Source: Streptomyces tateyamensis
Lineage (GTDB): Bacteria; Actinomycetota; Actinomycetes; Streptomycetales; Streptomycetaceae
DNA length: 64,000 nucleotides
Direction of reading: 5' to 3'
Assembly (NCBI RefSeq): GCF_003205575.1
Contig: NZ_PYBW01000022.1
Location: 62,001 to 126,000 of the forward strand
Shown here in pieces: positions 59,088-64,000 of the stretch. Both the position numbers and the translations under genes were made by a program. The notes under the pieces were generated by a model, which ran no database searches, was not told the origin of the DNA, and saw nothing but the letters and a program-made list of their open reading frames with translations. Every line of letters starts with the position of its first letter. Position 1 is the stretch's first letter.

Positions 59088-60266
59088 TCACTCGTCCGGG
59101 GGCTTGGGCTGGGACTGGCGTCCGACTCGGGCCACCCAGGCGGCCGGGTCGTGGACCTCCTCCTTGGTCGGCAGGGTGTTCGGCGAGGTCCAGACCAGGT
59201 TGAAGCCGTCCATCCCGATCCGGTCCAGCACCCCGCGCACGAACAGCGCGCCGTCCTGGTACTGGCGCAGCTTGGCGTCCATGCCGAGCAGCCGGCGCAG
59301 CATCAGGTCCAGGCGTCCGGCGCCCTTGTCACGACGGGTCTGGAACTTCTCCCGGATCTCCGCGACGCTGGGCACCACGGCCGGTCCGACCCCGTCCATC
59401 ACGACGTCGGCGTGGCCCTCCAGCAGCGACATGACGGCGGTCAGCCGGCCGAGGATCTCGCGCTGGCGCGGCGTCTGCACGAGGTCCAGCAGAGTGCCCG
59501 AACCGCCCGGCCGCTCCCCCGGAGCCAGCGCCTCACGCAGCCGCTCCAGCAGCGCGACGGGTTCCACGTCGGTCTCCGCGAGGAAGGACTGGACCTCGGA
59601 CTGGACATGGTCGCGCAGCCAGGGGACGGCGCTGAACTGGGTGCGGTGGGTCTCCTCGTGCAGGCAGACCCAGAGCCGGAAGTCGTGCGGATCGACGTCC
59701 AGTTCCCGCTCCACCTGGACGATGTTGGGTGCCACCAGCAGCAGCCGGCCGGGCCGGCCGGCCGACTCGGCGGCGCGGGGCTGGTCGAACAGTTCGGCGG
59801 GGCTGTCGGGGGTGCGGGGAGCCCGCGGTTCGGCGGCGGCGAAGGTCTCGTACTGGCCGAGCACCTTGCTGGAGAGCAGGGCCAGCACCGCGCCGATCTC
59901 CACCCCGGTGATCTTCTCGCCGAGCGAGCCGATCACCGCGCCGCCCGGGGTGTCGGCGCGGCGGGCGGCGAGCTTGCGGGTGAGCGGGCCGATCACGGTG
60001 CGAAAGCCCGCCACGTTGGCCCGCACCCAGCCCGGGCGGTCGACCACCAGGACGGGGGCGGCACCGTCGCCGCCCAGGCGGGCCGGGTTCATCCGGGTGT
60101 GCTCGCGCACGGCGTCCTGGGCGGTGAGCGCGTGTCGGCGCAACTCCGCGACCACCGCCCGGGCCTCCTCGCGGCTGACCTGCGGTCCGGGGCGGGCCAG
60201 CCTGGTCGCGGTGGAGACCGCGAGGTTCCAGTCGACCAGGTCCGCTCCGCTGCGCGCGCTCGTCAT
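59088..60266 (-). CDS. Zinc-dependent metalloprotease (DUF2342, F420-biosynthesis-associated type)
   Basis: 392 residues. The zinc motif is HEETH in LWVCLHEETHRTQFSAVPWL near residue 203, with a downstream glutamate in LLEGHADVVMDGVGP near 284. Other conserved pieces are VDWNLAVSTATRLARPGPQVS at the start, LLLVAPNIVQVERELDVDP just before the zinc motif and FNLVWTSPNTLPTKEEVHDP at the end. The family has been annotated as coenzyme F420 biosynthesis associated, but that role is not established. It lies between tilS and dacB on the same strand. Confidence 0.88.
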   Translation of the reverse strand: MTSARSGADLVDWNLAVSTATRLARPGPQVSREEARAVVAELRRHALTAQDAVREHTRMNPARLGGDGAAPVLVVDRPGWVRANVAGFRTVIGPLTRKLAARRADTPGGAVIGSLGEKITGVEIGAVLALLSSKVLGQYETFAAAEPRAPRTPDSPAELFDQPRAAESAGRPGRLLLVAPNIVQVERELDVDPHDFRLWVCLHEETHRTQFSAVPWLRDHVQSEVQSFLAETDVEPVALLERLREALAPGERPGGSGTLLDLVQTPRQREILGRLTAVMSLLEGHADVVMDGVGPAVVPSVAEIREKFQTRRDKGAGRLDLMLRRLLGMDAKLRQYQDGALFVRGVLDRIGMDGFNLVWTSPNTLPTKEEVHDPAAWVARVGRQSQPKPPDE

Positions 60267-60315
60267 GCCCTCACCGTACGTGCTGCGGTGGGCGGGTGGC
60301 AGCGCCTGGACCGCT

Positions 60316-61704
60316 TCAGTGGCAGCCGCAGGAGACCAGCTTGGCCACGATCCGGTCGACGGCCGCCCGGGTGTCGCCGGTACCGCCCTTGGTCATCAGG
60401 GCGAAGACCAGCAGCCGTCCGTCGGCGTCGACCACGGTGCCGGCCAGCGTGTTGACGCCGCTGAGGGTGCCGGTCTTGGCCCGCACGACGCCCGCGCCGT
60501 CGGCCGAGCCCTGGGCGGCGGTGAACCGCTTGTCGAGGGTGCCGGTCAGGCCGGCGATCGGCAGTCCGGTGAGCACCGGGCGCAGCTGCGGATGGTCGGG
60601 GGCGGCGGCCAGGGCCAGCAGGTCGGCCAGCACCAGGGGCGGGATCGCGTTGTGCGGGTTGAGACCGCTGGCGTCGTTGAGCGAGACGCCGGGCAGCGGG
60701 ATGCCGAGCTGGCCGACGGTCTGGCTGACGGCGGCGCCGGCGCCCTCGTAGCTGGCGGGCTGGTGCGCGGCGAGGGCGACCTGGCGGCCGACCGCCTCGG
60801 CCAGCGTGTTGTCGGAGTGGGTGAGCAGCCGTTCGACCAGCCGCGGCAGCGTGGGCGACTGGACGCGGCCGAGGGCGGCGGCGCCGGCGGGGGCGGGACC
60901 CTCCTTGGGCTTGCCGTCGACCTTGACGCCCTGGGCGCCGAGCAGGTCGGCGAACCGGCCGGCGGCCTGGGCGGCGGGGTCGGGCACCCGGACCGGGCCC
61001 TCCACGTCGTCGGCCGGGTTGTTGCGGCCCTCGTCGGACATCAGGGCGGACATCGGACCGATGTTGGTGCCGTCGTTGTTCTTGTGCGCGGCGGCGCCGG
61101 TGTAGAGCGAGGTGTCGTAGGACAGGTGGACGGTGCCGGTCCCGGCGGCCTTGAGGGCGGTGGCGGTCTGCTTGGCCAGGTCGATCAGCGAGGCGGGGGC
61201 GGTCTCGCTGTCCACCGGCAGGCCGCCGATCCGGATCTGGTCCTGCGGCAGGCCGGTCAGGGTGGGGTCGCCGCCGCCGACCAGCACGATGTCGGCGGGG
61301 GTGGCGCCCTGGACGACCTTGGTGGTGATCCGGGTGTCGGCGGGCAGCAGGGAGAGCGCGGCCACCGAGGTGGCCAGCTTGGTGGTGGAGGCCGGGGTGG
61401 CGGGGGTGCCCTCGCCGGAGCCGAGCAGCAGCTTGCCGGTGCTGCCGTCGGCGATCGCGTAGGTGAGCGTGCCGAGCGCCTTGTCCTGGGTCAACTGGCC
61501 CAGTGCCGCCTGGAGTCCGGCGGTGCTGGGCAGCGCGTCGGCGCCGGTGCTCGCGGCCGGTTGCAGCACCGGGGGCGCGGCGGGGGCCGGCCCGGCCTGC
61601 GGGTGTGCCGGTGTGCCCTGGGCCACCAGGGTGAACCCCGCCGCGGCGGCCACCACCACCGCCCGGCCCCTGCGCGTGCCTGCCACTGCCCAACCCCTTT
61701 CCAC
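60316..61704 (-). CDS. dacB: D-alanyl-D-alanine carboxypeptidase/endopeptidase (PBP4 family)
   Basis: 462 residues from a GTG at 61704 with GGAGGGA 6 nt upstream. A signal/anchor segment ([21 protein letters not shown]) directs it outside. Penicillin-binding motifs are [14 protein letters not shown] (SxxK) near residue 98, [10 protein letters not shown] (SxN) near 297 and [16 protein letters not shown] (KTG) near 408. It trims peptidoglycan stem peptides. It is divergent from ppa with only 58 bp between start codons, so the promoters overlap. Confidence 0.93.
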   Translation of the reverse strand: MERGWAVAGTRRGRAVVVAAAAGFTLVAQGTPAHPQAGPAPAAPPVLQPAASTGADALPSTAGLQAALGQLTQDKALGTLTYAIADGSTGKLLLGSGEGTPATPASTTKLATSVAALSLLPADTRITTKVVQGATPADIVLVGGGDPTLTGLPQDQIRIGGLPVDSETAPASLIDLAKQTATALKAAGTGTVHLSYDTSLYTGAAAHKNNDGTNIGPMSALMSDEGRNNPADDVEGPVRVPDPAAQAAGRFADLLGAQGVKVDGKPKEGPAPAGAAALGRVQSPTLPRLVERLLTHSDNTLAEAVGRQVALAAHQPASYEGAGAAVSQTVGQLGIPLPGVSLNDASGLNPHNAIPPLVLADLLALAAAPDHPQLRPVLTGLPIAGLTGTLDKRFTAAQGSADGAGVVRAKTGTLSGVNTLAGTVVDADGRLLVFALMTKGGTGDTRAAVDRIVAKLVSCGCH

Positions 61705-61762
61705 AGCACTCCCTCCGGTAGGAGACACTGGGATTCTGTCAGTCCCTACCTTGGAGGCACCG

Positions 61763-62257
61763 TTGGAGTTCGACGTCACCATCGAGATCCCGAAGGGCTC
61801 CCGCAACAAGTACGAGGTCGACCATGAGTCCGGTCGCCTCCGCCTGGACCGGATGCTCTTCACCTCGACCCGTTACCCGGCCGACTACGGCTTCGTCGAG
61901 GGCACTCTCGGCGAGGACGGCGACCCGCTGGACGCGCTGGTCATCCTGGACGAGCCGACCTTCCCCGGCTGCCTGATCAAGTGCCGGGCGATCGGCATGT
62001 TCAAGATGACCGACGAGGCGGGCGGCGACGACAAGCTGCTCTGCGTGCCGGCCACCGACCCGCGCTGGGAGCACCTGCGGGACATCCACCACGTGTCGGA
62101 GTTCGACCGCCTGGAGATCCAGCACTTCTTCGAGGTCTACAAGGACCTGGAGCCCGGCAAGTCGGTCGAGGGTGCCGAGTGGGTCGGCCGCCTGGAGGCG
62201 GAGACCGAGATCACCGCGTCGATCAAGCGCCTGGCCGAGTCCGGCGACGCCCACTGA
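61763..62257 (+). CDS. ppa: Inorganic pyrophosphatase
   Basis: 164 residues, family I soluble enzyme that hydrolyses pyrophosphate in the cytoplasm. Signatures are [57 protein letters not shown] with the metal-binding D-x-D-P-L-D, and [24 protein letters not shown]. The start is a TTG at 61763 with GGAGG 5 nt upstream. It is divergent from dacB and ends at a hairpin shared with the convergent asparaginase gene. Confidence 0.97.
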   Translation: MEFDVTIEIPKGSRNKYEVDHESGRLRLDRMLFTSTRYPADYGFVEGTLGEDGDPLDALVILDEPTFPGCLIKCRAIGMFKMTDEAGGDDKLLCVPATDPRWEHLRDIHHVSEFDRLEIQHFFEVYKDLEPGKSVEGAEWVGRLEAETEITASIKRLAESGDAH

Positions 62258-62266
62258 GGCGCCTGA

Positions 62267-62296
62267 CCGGGTCGGTGGGTGTGGCCACCGACCCGG
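62267..62296. terminator. Bidirectional hairpin terminator
   Basis: A perfect 12-bp stem (CCGGGTCGGTGG and its complement) with loop GTGTGG, 9 nt after the ppa stop and 24 nt past the convergent asparaginase stop. Confidence 0.85.
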
Positions 62297-62320
62297 CTCC
62301 CACCTCGCGCTGAGGGCTCG

Positions 62321-63283
62321 TCAGAGCACCGCGCGGACCTCGCCGACCACTGCCCCGCCGCCGTACAGCGGCGCGGCCGCCACCTGGGCCAGCGCCTGCG
62401 CCCGGTGGCCCAGGCGGACCAGCAGGGCCGCCAGCACCGGGCCGAGCGCCCGCCCGTTGCCGTCCTCGATCTTGACGGCCAGGGCCCGTCCGTCCGGCAG
62501 CGCCACCGCCTGCACCGCCTCCGCGCCGGCCTTGGAGAGCGCCCCGGGCACCGCCCGCATCAGCCAGGTGTCCAGCCGCGCGGTGCCGGCCACGTACTGC
62601 GGGTGGGCCCGCATCGCGTCGGCGACCCGGCGCGGCGCCGAGCCCTCGGGGGCCTGCAGCAGCGCGCGGAAGCCGCGGGCCAGGCCGAGCAGCGAGACCG
62701 CGATCAGCGGCGCTCCGCAGCCGTCGGTGCCCAGCGCGGCCGCCTCCTCCCCGGTCGCCTCCTGCACCGCCTCGCGGGCCAGCAGCTGGACCGGGTGCGC
62801 CGGGTCCAGGTAGTCCGCGGTGCTCCAGCCGCGGCCGGCGCCGGCGGCCAGCCAGCCGGCGTGCTTGCCGGAGCAGTTCATCAGCAGTGGCTGGCGGGTG
62901 CCGCCGGCCGCCAGGTGGCGCTCGGCGGCGTCCCGGTCCAGCGGCAGGTCGGGCGGCGTGCGCAGGTCGGCCGGGGAGAGGCCGGCGCCGGCCAGGATCG
63001 CCCGCACCCCGGCCAGGTGGAAGTCCTCGCCGGCGTGGCTGGCGGCGGCCAGCGCGAGCAGTTCGCCGGGCAGCTCGAGGCCGGCCCGCAGGGTGGCCAC
63101 CGCCTGGAAGGGCTTGTTGCTGGAGCGCGGGAAGACCGGGCGCTCGGGGGTGCCCAGGGCCAGCTCGACCGTGCCGTCCGGGGCCAGCAGGACCAGCGAG
63201 CCGCGGTGGTACCCCTCGACGAAGCCGGAGCGGACCACCTCCGCCAGGACCGGGGCCGGGGGTATCGGGGTGCTGCTGTTCAT
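62321..63283 (-). CDS. Asparaginase II family protein (Rhizobium AnsA type)
   Basis: 320 residues: VLAEVVRSGFVEGYHRGSLVLL at the start, PVFPRSSNKPFQAVATLRAGLELPGELLALAAASHAGE near residue 49, LLMNCSGKHAGWLAAG near 132, EEAAALGTDGCGAPLIAVSLLGLARGF near 178 and EDGNGRALGPVLAALL near the C-terminus. Ser-Ser-Asn-Lys-Pro and Cys-Ser-Gly-Lys are the counterparts of the catalytic Ser-Lys pairs of this zinc-containing asparaginase class. It likely hydrolyses asparagine in the cytoplasm. rsiG lies 12 nt upstream on the same strand, so they may be co-transcribed. Confidence 0.9.
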   Translation of the reverse strand: MNSSTPIPPAPVLAEVVRSGFVEGYHRGSLVLLAPDGTVELALGTPERPVFPRSSNKPFQAVATLRAGLELPGELLALAAASHAGEDFHLAGVRAILAGAGLSPADLRTPPDLPLDRDAAERHLAAGGTRQPLLMNCSGKHAGWLAAGAGRGWSTADYLDPAHPVQLLAREAVQEATGEEAAALGTDGCGAPLIAVSLLGLARGFRALLQAPEGSAPRRVADAMRAHPQYVAGTARLDTWLMRAVPGALSKAGAEAVQAVALPDGRALAVKIEDGNGRALGPVLAALLVRLGHRAQALAQVAAAPLYGGGAVVGEVRAVL

Positions 63284-63295
63284 GCGGTCCTCCGC

Positions 63296-63847
63296 TCAGT
63301 CGGCCAGCAGGTCCTCGACCCGCGCCTCGCCCTCACGGTAGCGCCGGGTGATCTCGGCGCTGCACCCGTCGGCGGTGCGCTGCAGCAGCTGGCGGCGGCC
63401 GGAGACCTCGCGCTCGTGCGCGGTGAGCCGGTCCAGCGCGGCCAGCAGTTCGGCGGGGGCGTGCGCGGCCAGGTCGGCCAGCTGGACGTCGCCCATCAGG
63501 GCGTCCGCCTGGGTCTGGTACTGCTCGCCGCGCGGGGTGCCGAGCGTGACGTGGCGGGCCGACTGGCGGATGTGGGAGGGCGCGTCGGCGAGGATCTGCG
63601 GCAGCTGGTGCAGCAGGGTGTCCGGGGAGGCGGGGCGGGGTCGGCCGGCCAGGGTGCGGCGGTCCAGTTCGGCCCGCAGGATGTCCACCCGGCCCTGCAG
63701 CAGGCGGCGCAGGTAGGACAGGTCGGCCTCCTGCTCCAGGGCGTCCCTGCGCAGGGTGCGCAGCTCGTCGAGGCCGAGCGCCGCGATCCGCGGTTGCGCG
63801 GGGTCGGTACCCGCCAGGCTCTCGCGGGGCATCCCGTTCGTCTCCAT
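63296..63847 (-). CDS. rsiG: RsiG-type c-di-GMP-dependent anti-sigma(WhiG) factor
   Basis: 183 residues, mostly two long helices forming an antiparallel coiled coil. The signature E(x3)S(x2)R(x3)Q(x3)D occurs twice and complete: E40-S44-R47-Q51-D55 in EADLSYLRRLLQGRVD, and E145-S149-R152-Q156-D160 in EREVSGRRQLLQRTAD. In Streptomyces RsiG each helix uses this motif to hold c-di-GMP, and the loaded protein sequesters the sporulation sigma factor WhiG. The position beside ppa and asparaginase matches other streptomycetes from memory. An ATG at 63832 with GGAG 9 nt upstream is an alternative start. It links functionally with the diguanylate cyclase at 42660. Confidence 0.93.
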   Translation of the reverse strand: METNGMPRESLAGTDPAQPRIAALGLDELRTLRRDALEQEADLSYLRRLLQGRVDILRAELDRRTLAGRPRPASPDTLLHQLPQILADAPSHIRQSARHVTLGTPRGEQYQTQADALMGDVQLADLAAHAPAELLAALDRLTAHEREVSGRRQLLQRTADGCSAEITRRYREGEARVEDLLAD

Positions 63848-64000
63848 CGGCCAACCACCTGCACTCGCGTCCTGGTCCCGCCCTTGCGCCCCCGGCTGCC
63901 GGATGCACGCCTGACGGCCGCTCAGGGGTTCCCCACCGGACCGCTTGCACCCACCCGGGCGAGCCGCCCCGGCACTGGTGTGCGATCCGGGCGAACGGCC

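Overview
The window is very GC-rich actinobacterial chromosome, almost certainly Streptomycetaceae (Streptomyces or Kitasatospora type). Supporting genes are the futalosine menaquinone genes mqnB and mqnD, a CIRCE-controlled groEL, a nagKA operon and sugar-binding lipoprotein with DasR-type (dre) sites, a GGDEF protein of the CdgB type, and an RsiG-type c-di-GMP-responsive anti-sigma factor. Genes are closely packed. Many start at GTG or TTG, many neighbours overlap by ATGA or GTGA, and several look leaderless, with a -10 hexamer about 7 nt before the start codon.

Layout. 1-12.4 kb is ordinary chromosome: a DUF3027 gene (cut by the window edge), an MFS transporter, a DUF2771 protein, mqnB-mqnD, a cold-shock-domain protein, a HAD hydrolase, an iron-type binding lipoprotein, a methyltransferase, a large helicase-associated/WYL-like protein and a PgeF-like protein. 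12.6-20.4 kb is an integrated element of about 7.8 kb inserted into the 5' end of the XPB-type DNA repair helicase gene. The truncated xpb start is left at 12578-12637 and the rest of xpb begins at 20403. The two junctions share ATCGT within a larger ATCGTnCAGA match. A large serine integrase sits at the right end and reads away from xpb. The element carries an XRE/TPR regulator, a small protein, a HATPase, two proline-rich micropeptides, a protein-isoaspartate-methyltransferase-like enzyme coupled to the second micropeptide, two small proteins, an HTH/CxxC protein, a repeat-rich non-coding stretch and the C-terminal part of a gp3-like recombination directionality factor. No replication or transfer gene is visible.

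20.4-29.6 kb: xpb, a HelD-like ATPase, cutC, an HD phosphohydrolase, a DUF4031 gene broken by a 31-bp hairpin repeat, groEL and cspA. 29.6-35.1 kb: a MoaD/ThiS-like protein, thrC under a clear SAM-I riboswitch, gpgS-otsA and otsB, and DUF3263. 35.1-41.7 kb is an amino-sugar region: a dre-associated binding lipoprotein, a DeoR/AgaR regulator, a SIS-domain protein, nagK-nagA and a class II aldolase. 41.6-47.5 kb: a carbohydrate-binding-like membrane protein, a GAF-PAS-GGDEF diguanylate cyclase, a flavin reductase, ArfB and two hypotheticals. 47.5-62.3 kb is a folate and housekeeping block on the minus strand (DUF3180, folK, folB, an NTF2-like protein, folP, an MprF-like protein, folE, ftsH, hpt, tilS, a zinc metalloprotease, dacB), plus an esterase and ppa on the plus strand. 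An asparaginase and rsiG close the window.

The most interesting item is the element: its insertion geometry, which re-supplies a ribosome binding site and start codon to the interrupted DNA-repair gene, and its micropeptide plus PIMT-like methyltransferase cassette, which resembles an uncharacterised RiPP system. All identifications come from reading the sequence and from memory of the families; no database search was made.
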